A stretch of 35,247 nucleotides of DNA, from assembly GCA_011523845.1 (NCBI GenBank), contig WTFV01000006.1, positions 1-35,247 on the forward strand, read 5' to 3'. How positions within the stretch are numbered: position 1 is the first letter of the stretch; each line of letters begins with the position of its first letter. The notes under the pieces are model-generated. The model saw only the letters and a program-made list of their open reading frames with translations. It was not told the DNA's origin and made no database searches. Source of the stretch: Acidobacteriota bacterium (lineage in GTDB: Bacteria; Acidobacteriota; Vicinamibacteria; Vicinamibacterales; UBA8438). A program made the translations under genes and the position numbers. Below, piece after piece: positions 1 through 9,300 of the stretch.

Positions 1-23
1 ATTTCCTGCTCGTTACAGTCCAG

Positions 24-39
24 CCCCGGACATCCGGGG
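24..39. terminator. Short perfect hairpin upstream of the Sel1 gene
   Basis: A 7-bp perfect inverted repeat (CCCCGGA / TCCGGGG) with a 2-base spacer CA. No T-run follows. It could be the stem of a terminator for a gene left of the window, or chance in such GC-rich sequence. Confidence 0.25.
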
Positions 40-101
40 CACGGGCAGGGCTAGGATGGGCAGGTTCGCGTGGATGTGCGGCGTGGTACCGGAGGACGCG
101 G

Positions 102-935
102 ATGCCGGAGATCCGTCTGCGTGTCATCGCTCTCGTCGCCATCGTCGTCTCCGCGAGTGCGGGTATCGGCGAGGCGCCGGCACCGGTACTTTCGGCCGAG
201 CTGGTTGCCCTGCACGAGCAGGCCCGGCACGGAGAGGCGGAGGCGCAGGCCTCGCTCGGATTCAAGTACCGGCGCGGCGAAGGCGTGCTGCAGAACGACG
301 TCGCGGCGGCGCGGTGGTTCCGGACGGCGGCCGAGCAGGGTCACGCGGAGGCGCAGTTCAACTTGGGCTTCCACTACCGCGAAGGGCGTGGCGTACCGCA
401 GAACGATGCGCGCGCCATCCGCTGGTATCGCCGCGCGGCGGATCAGGGCGACGCCGACGCCCAGAACAACCTGGGAGGCATGTACGCCCGCGGCGACGGC
501 GTCCCACCGAACGGCGCCGAGGCGGTGCGGTGGTGGACGCTCGCGGCCGAGCAACGACATCCGGTGGCGCAATACAACCTGGGCTTCATGTACGGCGACG
601 GCCTCGACCTTCCCCGGAGCGCCGAGGACGCCCTGCAGGCGTCCGGACGAGCTGCTCGGAGCGGCCCGGCGGCGGCAGGGGACCGTTCCAGGCTCGCACC
701 CCGCGGCACGCAGGGCGTTCCGCAGGACTACGTGCGCGCCTACATGTGGCTGATCCTGGCGTCGCGCCACGGCACCGGCGCGGTACGGGACGGCGCGATA
801 CAGGGGCGCGCCCGGGCCGAGCAGAAGATGTCCCGGGCCGAACTCGCCGAGGCCCGGCGCCGCGCCCGAGAGTGGAGGCCGGCGCGCCGAATCATCCCAC
901 CGGGTTCCAGACTCGATCGAACCCGAAGCCGCTGA
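102..935 (+). CDS. Secreted Sel1-like repeat protein
   Basis: 277 residues. A hydrophobic N-terminus (about residues 6-22) looks like a signal peptide. Five consecutive units of exactly 36 residues follow, with the Sel1 pattern (AxAQxxLGxxYxxGxGVPQ...RWxxxAAxQG). Units 1-3 are canonical. Unit 4 loses the RW(W/Y) motif and the first half of unit 5 loses LGxxY, but the 36-residue period holds, so this is degeneration rather than a frameshift. The last unit ends GVPQDYVRAYMWLILAS, typical of the final Sel1 repeat. Sel1/TPR-like solenoids are protein-interaction scaffolds; the partner is unknown. The start is ATG 102 because GGAGGA lies 5 bases upstream (91-96). The last 44 bases overlap the 3' end of the convergent vapC gene, and the C-terminal tail after 'REW' is not Sel1-like. 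Confidence 0.85.
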   Translation: MPEIRLRVIALVAIVVSASAGIGEAPAPVLSAELVALHEQARHGEAEAQASLGFKYRRGEGVLQNDVAAARWFRTAAEQGHAEAQFNLGFHYREGRGVPQNDARAIRWYRRAADQGDADAQNNLGGMYARGDGVPPNGAEAVRWWTLAAEQRHPVAQYNLGFMYGDGLDLPRSAEDALQASGRAARSGPAAAGDRSRLAPRGTQGVPQDYVRAYMWLILASRHGTGAVRDGAIQGRARAEQKMSRAELAEARRRAREWRPARRIIPPGSRLDRTRSR

Positions 936-1332
936 AGTCCTTCACGTTGGCCGTGGCGAATTCCGTCACGCCCTGTCGCCGCAACGACAGGGCCAGGCGT
1001 GCGTCGTAGATCCTGCGCCGGGCAAAGCAGGCCGTGGCGGCCAGCCGCCAGAGCTCGTCGTGCAGCGCGGTGCCGTCGGGGTCGAACCCGATGAGCATCC
1101 ACCGCGGATGGCGGCGGTACCTCTGCACGACCTCGACGGCCGCGGCGGCCTGCAGGGGGCGGAGGAGCACTGCGGGATTCCTCAGCAGCGCGTAGAACTC
1201 CACGAGCACCAGCTCGGAGACGGCGACGTCGTCGCGGGGGGTCAGGTTCTCCAGAAAGACGCGGGCCCGGTCGTGGAAGGGGCTGTCCCGGCTGAAGGCG
1301 AAGAGCAGGACGTTGGTGTCGAACGACGTCAC
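892..1332 (-). CDS. vapC: VapC-type PIN-domain ribonuclease toxin
   Basis: 146 residues with a GTG start at 1332-1330. This start sits inside a GTGA overlap with the TGA stop of the upstream antitoxin gene, which indicates translational coupling. The PIN-domain acidic residues are visible: D5 in FDTNVLL, E45 in LVEFYALL, D110 in IYDARLAL and D132 near the C-terminal TANVKDF motif. VapC toxins are Mg-dependent endoribonucleases that cut tRNA or rRNA and are held inactive by their cognate antitoxin. The C-terminus VKDFSGFGFDRVWNP is typical of the subgroup. The gene is longer than a minimal VapC (about 130 residues) but complete. A start further upstream in the same frame would run through the whole antitoxin gene and is unlikely. 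The 3' end overlaps the convergent Sel1 gene. Confidence 0.88.
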   Translation of the reverse strand: MTSFDTNVLLFAFSRDSPFHDRARVFLENLTPRDDVAVSELVLVEFYALLRNPAVLLRPLQAAAAVEVVQRYRRHPRWMLIGFDPDGTALHDELWRLAATACFARRRIYDARLALSLRRQGVTEFATANVKDFSGFGFDRVWNPVG

Positions 1333-1622
1333 CGCCGCCGCCTCGCCTGGTGCCCGGTCTCTCGAAGCGCGTTGACGGTCCACGCCTCGATGTCGTCGAG
1401 CGCGGCCTCGCGGATCGCTTCGGCGCTCAGCCCGCGCCAGCCGACCGTGTCCGACACCGGTGGCCGCCACGGCGTCGAGGGCGGCGTGACGACGGGATGC
1501 TGGGCCAGGAACCGCTCGGCGGCCCGCCGCATGGTCTCCGCCAGAGACCATTCCCGTGAGGCGGCCAGCCGCTTGATGTCGCGATACAGCGCGTCCGGAA
1601 GCTGAATCTGCGTTCTTACCAC
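1329..1622 (-). CDS. vapB: Ribbon-helix-helix antitoxin (VapB-like)
   Basis: 97 residues. The N-terminal 40 residues (RTQIQLPDALYRDIKRLA, then an amphipathic helix with SLAETMRRAAERFL) fit an RHH/CopG DNA-binding domain: one beta strand followed by two helices. The C-terminal half, with a conserved-looking WRGLSAEAIREAALDDIEAW segment, would bind and block the VapC toxin encoded by the overlapping downstream gene. The start is GTG (1622-1620); an ATG just upstream reads into a stop after three codons. As in other VapBC modules, the antitoxin alone or with toxin probably represses its own promoter. An AT-rich stretch with two direct repeats lies immediately upstream. Confidence 0.82.
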   Translation of the reverse strand: MVRTQIQLPDALYRDIKRLAASREWSLAETMRRAAERFLAQHPVVTPPSTPWRPPVSDTVGWRGLSAEAIREAALDDIEAWTVNALRETGHQARRRR

Positions 1623-1642
1623 GCCATCACTTGTACATCACC

Positions 1643-1661
1643 ATCAAATTCATATCAAATT
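1643..1661. promoter_or_regulatory. Candidate RHH operator: direct repeat upstream of vapB
   Basis: The octamer ATCAAATT occurs at 1643-1650 and again at 1654-1661, an 11-bp period (one helical turn). It lies in the only AT-rich patch of the neighbourhood, 21-39 bases before the antitoxin start. RHH antitoxins characteristically bind short repeats at this spacing. The site also lies upstream of the divergent gene starting at 1759, so it could affect both. Assignment is by position and geometry only. Confidence 0.4.
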
Positions 1662-1758
1662 GGCATCGCTTTCACCGGCCCTTGACGCCAATCCTCCGAA
1701 CGGTCATCGTCGGCATGAGGAGCTCGGCCGGAAAGGCCGGACGGAAAGCGAGATCACG

Positions 1759-3987
1759 ATGCGACGAAGACTCGAACGGCTGGCGGTTGCGATCCTCCTC
1801 GCCCTCGGCGCCGCGGGACTCGCGGTGGGCACGCAGGAAGCCGACCCCACGACCATCACCGGCGTCGTGACCAGCGGCGCCGGCCCCGAGGCGGGCGTCT
1901 GGGTCATCGCCGAGACCGGCGACCTGCCGACGAAGTTCCGCAAGATCGTGGTGACCGGCGACGACGGCCGATTCCTGCTGCCGGAGCTTCCGGCGGCGAG
2001 CTACTCGGTCTGGGTACGGGGCTACGGGCTGGTCGACTCGACGCCCGTCACGGCCGCGCCGGGTGAAGACCTGAGGTTGACGGCCACCGTCGCGCGGACG
2101 CCGCAGGAAGCCGCCGCGGTCTATCCGGCTGCCCACTGGCTGTCGCTGATCGAGCCGCCGGAGGCGGATGAGTTCCCCGGTACCGGCGCCGGCGGCAACG
2201 GCATCAGCGAGCAGCTCCGGACCCGCGACGAGTACCTCTACAACGTGAAGGCCTGCCTGCGCTGCCACCAGGTCGGCGGCGAGTTCACGCGCGGGCATCC
2301 GGACGCGGAGGACTACGACTCGGCCGCCGACGCGTGGGACGCGCGCGTTCGGATGGGGCAGCGCGGGCCCGAGATGAGCATGTGGATGTCGCGCTTCGGG
2401 CGCGAGCGCGGGCTACGGATGTTTGCCGACTGGAGCGACCGCATCGCGACCGGCGAGGTGCCGCCGGCGCCGCCGCGCCCGCAGGGGGTCGAGCGGAACC
2501 TGGTCCTCACGCAGTGGGAGTGGACCGACGAGATGGGCAAGATCCACGACGAGGCGTCCACCGACAAGCGCAACCCCACCGTGAACGCCAACGGTCCCAT
2601 CTACGGCGTCGACATCGCGAACGACAACCTCGCCATGCTCGATCCGAACACCCACACCGCGACGATGGTTCGCATCCCGACCCTGGCCGACCGCTCGACG
2701 ATGCGGGCCTCCTACGCGCAGTCGGGCTACCCGCCGTCGCGCCTGGCGGACCTGGCGCGCTTCAACCCGGCCAGCATCCACAACCCGATGCTCGACAGCC
2801 GGGGCCGGGTCTGGTACACGGCGACGCTGCGTCCCCCGGAGAACCAGCCGGACTGGTGCCTGGAAGGCTCGGACAACGAGTACGCGCGGTACTTTCCGGT
2901 GGAGCGGTCCGGGCGCAACGTGAGCTACTACGATCCGGAGATGGGGCAGTTCACGATGGTGGATACCTGCTTCGGCAGCCACCACCTGCAGTTCGCGCAC
3001 GACGACAACGAGACGCTGTTCCTCAGCCGGCCCAACAGCGACGTGTTCGGCTGGGTCGACACGAAGCTGTTCGACGAGACCGGCGACGGGCAGCTCGCCC
3101 AAGGCTGGTGCCCGACGGTGGTCGACACCAACGGCGACGGCCGCATCACGAAGCCGTGGAACGAGCCGTCGGTGGTCGGCGGCGCCCGCTTCGAGGAGGA
3201 CGCCACCCGGAGCACCTACGACTTCGATCCGACGCTGGACACGCGCGTCGCGATTGGCGCCTACGGGATCATCGTCAACTCCGTCGACGGCTCGGTCTGG
3301 GGCGCGCAGGATTCCTATCCCGGGAAGATCGTCCGCCTGGTGGTCGGCGACGATCCGCCGGAGAGCTGCATCGCCGAGGTGTTCGAGGTCCCCTCCGAGC
3401 GCTGGGACGTGGAGGCGAGCGGCGAGCGCGGCTTCATGCCGCGCGGCCTCGACGTCGACCGCAACGGCGTCCTCTGGACGGCGTTGTCGGGGACGAACCA
3501 CCTCGCGAGCTTCGACCGCAGCAAGTGCGGGCCGCTGACCGGGCCGGCGGCGCACACGGGGCGGCACTGCGCGGAGGGGTGGACGCTGCATGCGCTGCCG
3601 GGTCCCGTCTTCAAGGGAACCAACGTCCGGGCCGACTACAACTACTACAACTGGGTCGACCAGTTCGACACGCTGGGCCTCGGCGAGAACGTACCGATCG
3701 CCACCGGCACCGGTTCGGACTCGCTGGTGGCGCTGCTGCCGGAGACGGGCGACACGGTGGTCATGCGCGTGCCCTATCCGCTGGCCGGCTTCCACCCGCG
3801 GGGCCTCGACGGCCGCATCGACGATCCGGACGCCGGCTGGAAGGGACGCGGCGTCTACTCGTCGACCGGCTCGGACACGGTGTGGCACGCCGAGGACGGA
3901 CTTGCCGTCGAGAACGGCGAGTACCGATCAATCTCGAAGCCGATCCTGGTGAAGTTCCAGTTCCGGCCGCACCCACTCGCGAAATAG
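1759..3987 (+). CDS. Secreted CarboxypepD-regulatory / haem c / Vgb-like propeller protein
   Basis: 742 residues. A signal peptide (about residues 1-25) is followed by a carboxypeptidase-regulatory-like beta-sandwich (about 27-110, ITGVVTSGAGPEAGVWV...DGRFLLPELPAASYSVWVRGYG). Next comes a c-type haem attachment site C166-x-x-C169-H170 (CLRCH), with no second CXXCH. The rest (about 270-740) is a propeller resembling virginiamycin B lyase/SMP-30 proteins, with repeated blades such as GFMPRGLDVDRNGVLWTALSG and a DTNGDG calcium-type loop. The covalent haem suggests an electron-transfer or redox role in the periplasm; true lyase activity is not indicated. ATG 1759 is chosen because the hydrophobic leader begins there; upstream in-frame residues are not signal-like. 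It stands alone, divergent from the vapBC module. The substrate is unknown. Confidence 0.78.
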   Translation: MRRRLERLAVAILLALGAAGLAVGTQEADPTTITGVVTSGAGPEAGVWVIAETGDLPTKFRKIVVTGDDGRFLLPELPAASYSVWVRGYGLVDSTPVTAAPGEDLRLTATVARTPQEAAAVYPAAHWLSLIEPPEADEFPGTGAGGNGISEQLRTRDEYLYNVKACLRCHQVGGEFTRGHPDAEDYDSAADAWDARVRMGQRGPEMSMWMSRFGRERGLRMFADWSDRIATGEVPPAPPRPQGVERNLVLTQWEWTDEMGKIHDEASTDKRNPTVNANGPIYGVDIANDNLAMLDPNTHTATMVRIPTLADRSTMRASYAQSGYPPSRLADLARFNPASIHNPMLDSRGRVWYTATLRPPENQPDWCLEGSDNEYARYFPVERSGRNVSYYDPEMGQFTMVDTCFGSHHLQFAHDDNETLFLSRPNSDVFGWVDTKLFDETGDGQLAQGWCPTVVDTNGDGRITKPWNEPSVVGGARFEEDATRSTYDFDPTLDTRVAIGAYGIIVNSVDGSVWGAQDSYPGKIVRLVVGDDPPESCIAEVFEVPSERWDVEASGERGFMPRGLDVDRNGVLWTALSGTNHLASFDRSKCGPLTGPAAHTGRHCAEGWTLHALPGPVFKGTNVRADYNYYNWVDQFDTLGLGENVPIATGTGSDSLVALLPETGDTVVMRVPYPLAGFHPRGLDGRIDDPDAGWKGRGVYSSTGSDTVWHAEDGLAVENGEYRSISKPILVKFQFRPHPLAK

Positions 3988-4092
3988 CGCAGTCTGGCCT
4001 GTTGTCAGTGGCTTGGGATGCTTCTTGGGGCGGTCGTTGCCCGTTCCGTATGCGATTCGCACCGGGCGCGGGGCCCGGAGACCGAAGCCTTC

Positions 4093-6393
4093 TCACTCCA
4101 GTACAAGCACCGCGGCGCGCAGCTCCGTCACGTGCGCCGCCCGGATCGGGGTCGACCCCGCCGACGGCGCCGCGTCCGTCCAGCGCGGGGCCGACCGCCC
4201 CGCCGCGACGTACGCCGCGGCCAACGCCTCGCGCAGCTCGAGCAGATGCACGAGCTCGACAGGCGTCACCCCCGCCCGCAGGACCGGGTCCGTCCAGCGG
4301 AACGGCGTCAGCCCCGCGTCCCGTCGCAGGGCGTCGATACGCGTACGAAGCTGGGTGAAGTGGATGGCCCGGATCGGCGTCACCCCGGGGACTATCGGGT
4401 CGTCGGCGACCGGCACCACTGCCGCCTCGTCCACCATCACCGCGAACGTCTGCTCGGCGTCGAGCCCGCCGCGGTCGCTCGCCCGCACGCGGATCGTCGC
4501 TCTGCCCTCGCCCGCCGCCGTCAAGGTGACGCCGGCTCCCGCCGCGCTCACCGTCACCACGCCGGGCGCCGAAGAGGCCGCGGTGTAGATCAGCCGGTCG
4601 CCGTCCGGGTCGCGGAACGCGCCCGCGACGTCCACCTTCCGTCGCGCCCCGGGCGGCAGCCGCCAGTCCGGCAGGGTGCCGATCGCTGCGGGCGGTCGGT
4701 TGCTGCCGTGCGCGGGCGGGTCTCGCCACGGCGCCGCCACCTTGAAGCGCGACCACGGCCGCGAACGGTCCTCCGAGTCCGCTCGCACCTCCCCGCCGCC
4801 ACCCTGCGCGGCAACGACGTAATGCCCGCTCGCCGTGTACAGCGACAGCGTGTCCCCGGCGCGGAGCGCGCCCGACCCGAGTTGCCGCCGCATGACGAAC
4901 CGCGTCGAGGGAGCCGCTTGCCGCGCGGTGGCGTCGACCTGCGCGCCGCCCCCGAGCTGCGCCTGCAGGTAGAAGCCATCCGACGTATGCAGGGACACGC
5001 TGTCGCCGGACTCGACGCACGGCCCCCCGTTGTGGTCGACCAGCGTGAACAACCCGTGAGGCCCCAGTCGACGCTGATCCGCCCTGACCGCCCCGCCGCC
5101 GTTCCCCACCGCTCCCACGTACAGCCCGTTGCTCGCCTGCAGCCGGACGCTGCTGCCGCCGCTCAGACACGGCGCTCGCCGCCAGTTCGCAGCGTACCGC
5201 CTCATCCTGTTCATGTGCCCTGCCGCGTCGGCCGGGCCGTCCGTCGCGCCTGAGGGCTCGGTTCCGGGGATGCCGGTTGCGATTCCACGGGTCTCCCGCT
5301 CCGGGTTGCTGAACCGGACGACCTGCAGGAATCCGTCCTCCACGCACTGCTGTCCGGTGGCCATGATCGTGACGATGCAGTCGGTGTCCGGGTCGCCATC
5401 GATGGGCCCCGCGAACCCGAAAGCTTCGGGATACGGAGCGTCGATCAGCCGGTTGCCCGACGTTTCCGACTGCTTCCACTCGTGCCGGTCATGACGCAAG
5501 CCGAGGTTGTGCCCAATCTCGTGGGGGAAGGCCCTCGAGCAGTCCGAACACGCTACGCTGAACGGCAGAGCCTCATCCGCCGACACCCGGTCGGGCAAGT
5601 TGATGAAGGCCCGGGCGTACGCGTCCGCCAACCCCCTCCCACGGAACAGCAGCGTCACAAGGTCGGCCGCGTAGCGGTCCCGCAGCTCGCGTCCGCGCTC
5701 CCATTCCGAGAGCATGCGGAGCATCTCGGAGGAGGAACGGAAGCCCGCTTCCCGAAACGGCTCCGCCTCTGTCGGCGCAGCCGCCAACCGGAGCCGATGT
5801 GCCACCCCGCTCTCGGCGTACACCGCGTTGGTGTGGACGATCAGGAGGTCGACCAGCAGCTCCATGATGGCCGCATCTCCGCCCGCGTCCTCCTGCTTCG
5901 CCTCCGGCGTGTAGAACACCAGCACGTCGATCCAGCTCCCATCCTCCGTCGGAGCGGCAGCATCCTCGGCAGTCAGCCGCACCGGCCTGGACGGCCGCGG
6001 AGCCAGGACGGCATCGTTGCCCCACGGCTCGAACGCCGCCGGAGAGCGGGACAGCGGCGCGTCGGCTGCGGAGCCGCCTCCCCCCGACCGCCAGACGTAC
6101 CAATGCACTGCCGCCGCGACGAGTTCACCGTGAACCACCACCTTCACGGGCCAATCGGGCAATCCTTCGAGTGCTCCCTTGAGGTAGTAGCCGGCGGACG
6201 TTGGGCCTGTCGCGTCGAGAATCACCGGGTAGCCGAACCCCACTCGACGCGGCAATTCGATGCGCGCCCGGCCGGTCGCACCGATCTCGACCCGCGCGGC
6301 CTCCAGCACCTCCAGGTCGAACTCGGCCAGCGACGGCTGCGAGGCAGCAGGCGCCGCGAGCGCGAGCACGAGAGTGACGAGGGCTGCCCTCAT
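4093..6393 (-). CDS. Secreted metzincin protease with fascin-like and C-terminal repeat domains
   Basis: 766 residues and last gene of the minus-strand operon. A signal peptide (1-18) precedes a propeptide-like region. The catalytic domain carries the full metzincin zinc motif H291-E292-xx-H295-xx-G298-xx-H301 and a Met-turn at M344 (VTIMATG), as in reprolysin-like peptidases. A VACSDC pair lies just before the zinc site. About residues 398-545 hold three beta-trefoil/fascin-like units (VRLQASNGLYVGA, VSLHTSDGFYLQA, LSLYTASGHYVVA). An Ig/cadherin-like domain (about 560-665) follows. The end (668-766) consists of about 37-residue repeats with TPIRAxHxxELR and RWTD. The ATG overlaps the RND stop codon as ATGA, so translation is coupled to the exporter. 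Trefoil domains often bind sugars or surfaces; the substrate is unknown. Confidence 0.85.
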   Translation of the reverse strand: MRAALVTLVLALAAPAASQPSLAEFDLEVLEAARVEIGATGRARIELPRRVGFGYPVILDATGPTSAGYYLKGALEGLPDWPVKVVVHGELVAAAVHWYVWRSGGGGSAADAPLSRSPAAFEPWGNDAVLAPRPSRPVRLTAEDAAAPTEDGSWIDVLVFYTPEAKQEDAGGDAAIMELLVDLLIVHTNAVYAESGVAHRLRLAAAPTEAEPFREAGFRSSSEMLRMLSEWERGRELRDRYAADLVTLLFRGRGLADAYARAFINLPDRVSADEALPFSVACSDCSRAFPHEIGHNLGLRHDRHEWKQSETSGNRLIDAPYPEAFGFAGPIDGDPDTDCIVTIMATGQQCVEDGFLQVVRFSNPERETRGIATGIPGTEPSGATDGPADAAGHMNRMRRYAANWRRAPCLSGGSSVRLQASNGLYVGAVGNGGGAVRADQRRLGPHGLFTLVDHNGGPCVESGDSVSLHTSDGFYLQAQLGGGAQVDATARQAAPSTRFVMRRQLGSGALRAGDTLSLYTASGHYVVAAQGGGGEVRADSEDRSRPWSRFKVAAPWRDPPAHGSNRPPAAIGTLPDWRLPPGARRKVDVAGAFRDPDGDRLIYTAASSAPGVVTVSAAGAGVTLTAAGEGRATIRVRASDRGGLDAEQTFAVMVDEAAVVPVADDPIVPGVTPIRAIHFTQLRTRIDALRRDAGLTPFRWTDPVLRAGVTPVELVHLLELREALAAAYVAAGRSAPRWTDAAPSAGSTPIRAAHVTELRAAVLVLE

Positions 6394-9300
6394 CCCTGCT
6401 CCCCCTCCTGCTGCGCGGGAGCCTCCCGGGGTCCGGGAGCACCTTCCGCGGCGCCTGCGCGCGCTTGTTCCTTCCGGCTCTCGACGCGCACGAAGATGCG
6501 GTTCGTCGACTCCCGCAGGTCCTCGAGAATCAGGTAGGCGATCGGGACCAGAATCAGCGTGACCAGGGTGGCGAACAGCACGCCGAACGCCAGCGAGACC
6601 GCCATCGGAACGAGGAACATCGCCTGCATGCTGCGATCGAGCATCAGCGGCGACAAGCCGACGAACGTGGTCAGCGACGTGAGCAGGATCGGCCGAAACC
6701 GGATTCCGCCCGCCTCGCGGATGGCGCGCTGCAGGAGGCTGGAACGGAGCCCGGAATCATCGGCGCGCCCGCCGGGCGCGGCAGAGCGGGCCATCGCGTT
6801 GTTGATGAAGTCGACCATGACCAGACTGTCGTTGACGACCACGCCGGCCAGCGCAACCAGTCCGAACATCGACATCATCGTGAGATCGACGCCCATCACG
6901 ATGTGCCCCCAGATGGCCCCGACGAATCCGAACGGGATGGCGGCCATGATGATCAACGGCTGCACGTACGAACGCAAGGGGATTGCGAGCAGCGCATAGA
7001 TCAGCAGCAGGGCGAGCAGCAGCCCCTGCTGCAATCCGCTGACTGCGTCGGCCTGCTCCGCCTGAGCGCCCTGGAACGAGTAGACGACCCCCGGATAGCG
7101 CGCGAGCACGTCGGGGAGGATCCGCGCCGCCAGGTCGGCGACCACCGGACCCGCCGACGAAACGTCCGGATCGACGGCCGCCGTCACGTTCACCGCGCGG
7201 TTGCGGTCGACGCGCGTGATGGTCGCGTAGCCGCGTCCCGGCTCTACGTAGGCCACCTCGCCGAACGGCACCTGGCCGCCATCGGCGGTGCGAATGCGCA
7301 TGCTCTCCAGGTTGCCGAGCGACCGCCGCTCCTCGCGCGGGTAGCGCACCATCACGCGCACGTCGTCCCGGCCGCGCTGGATGCGCTGGGCTTCGTCGCC
7401 GTAGAACGCCTGCCGCACCTGGCGGCCGAGATCCTGCAGCGACAGCCCGAGCGTTTCCGCCCGCGCCCGGATGCGGAGCCGCATCTCCTCCTTCCCGGCG
7501 CGGAACGAATCGGCGACGTCGTAGACGCCGACGTACTCCGCGAGCCGACCCTTGATGGCGTCGGCGGCGGCGCGCAACCGATCCAGATCCGGCCCCACGA
7601 GCTGCACGTCGATGTCGTCGCCGACATTGAGCACCGACAGGTCGAAGGAGACATCGACCGCGTCCGGGATGGCCGGCGTCGCATCACGCCACATCGCGCC
7701 CAGTTGCTCGGCGTTGTACTCGCGGGTCTCGGCCGGCGCCAGCTCGACCGTGATCTCGCCGACGTTCGACGCCGCCATGTCCGCCAGCGGCCCGATCGGA
7801 CCGCCGCCGCGCGACAGCACGGGTTGGTCACCGACAGTGGTGGAGACGTGTCGAAAGTAGTCGGTGCCGAGATCCTGCACGAGCCGCTCCCGTACGCGCG
7901 CAGCGCCCTCCTCGACCCTCGCCAGGGCCGCCGACGTGACGCCGACCGGCGTGCCCTGCGGCATCGTCAGCGACACGGTCATGTAGTTCGGTTCGATCGA
8001 AGGGAAGAAGTGGAAGGTGGTCCGGCCGCCGAGCAGCAGGCCGGCGGTCAGAATCAGCAACGACAGGAAGCTGGCCGCCGCAACGTAGCGCCAGCGCAGC
8101 GCCGCGTCGAGCAGAGGCCGATAGCACGCCCGCACGAACCACTTCAGGCCGTTGGCGAAGCGCTCCTGGAACCGACGCCAGGCGTTGGCCCGACCGCGCC
8201 GCCTGCCGTGCGCCAGATGGGCCGGGAGGATGCCGAGCGATTCGATCAGGGAGACCAGCAGGCACGGGATGACGATCAGCGGAATCGCGCGGAACGACTT
8301 TCCCGCGATGCCCGGCACGTTCAGCAACGGCAGGAACGCGGCCACCGTCGTCAGTACCGCGAACACGACGGGCTTCGCGATCTCCCGCGCACCCTCCACG
8401 GCACCGTGCAGGTCGTTCCCGCCCGCCTCCTGATAGCGGTGGACGTTCTCGCCGACCACGATGGCGTCGTCCACCACGATGCCCAGCACGAGAACGAACG
8501 CGAAGATCGAGATGACGTTGATCGACGCGCCGAGCGCCGGCAGCATCGCGACCGCGCCCAGGAAGGCGATCGGAATCCCGAGGGCGACCCAGCACGCCAG
8601 GCGCAGTTCCAGAAACAGCGCCAGCACGACGAACACGAGCAGGAATCCGCTGGCGCCGTTGCCCAGCATCAGCGACAGGCGGTCGTTCAGCACTTCCGCC
8701 TCGTCGCGCCAGACGGTCAGGGAAATCCCCTCGGGGAGGCTGGTTCGCCTGTTCTCGACGTAGCGGTCCACGGCGGCGCTGATGTCGACGGCGTTCTGAT
8801 CGCCGGTCCGGAAGACCGGGATCATGACGGCCGGCTCGCCGTCGAACCGCGCCTGCTGATCGGTCTCCGCGAAGCCGTCGACGACGGTCGCCACGTCGCC
8901 GACGCGCAGGCGGCTGCCGTCGGCCCGCGTCCAGAGCACCAAGTCCTCGTAGTCCGCATCCCGGTAGGCCTGCCCGATTGTGCGCAGCAGGATCTCGCCC
9001 CCGTCGGTGCGGACCGAGCCGCCGGGAAGGTCGAGCGACGAACGGCGCACGGCGGAGACCACGTCGTCGAAAGTCAGGCCGTGACGGCGGAGTGCCGCCT
9101 CCGACACCTCGATCGAGATTTCCGGCGGCGGCGCGCCTACGATGTCCGTTTGGCTGATCTCCGGCAACAGGGCCAGCTCGTCCCGCACCCGCTCGGCCAG
9201 GGTCTTGAGGACGACGATGTCGGTGTTGCCAGAGACGACGACGTCGACCACCTGGTTGCGGCCGATCATCTCGCGGATGATCGGGATCTCGGTCTCGATC

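Noticed and set aside
630..720. Frameshift in the Sel1 gene
   Set aside because: The repeat units stay exactly 36 residues through the degenerate stretch, so the frame is maintained.
892..1551. 219-residue version of the first VapC
   Set aside because: The first 73 residues are an out-of-frame reading of the antitoxin gene; PIN homology begins at the GTG 1332.
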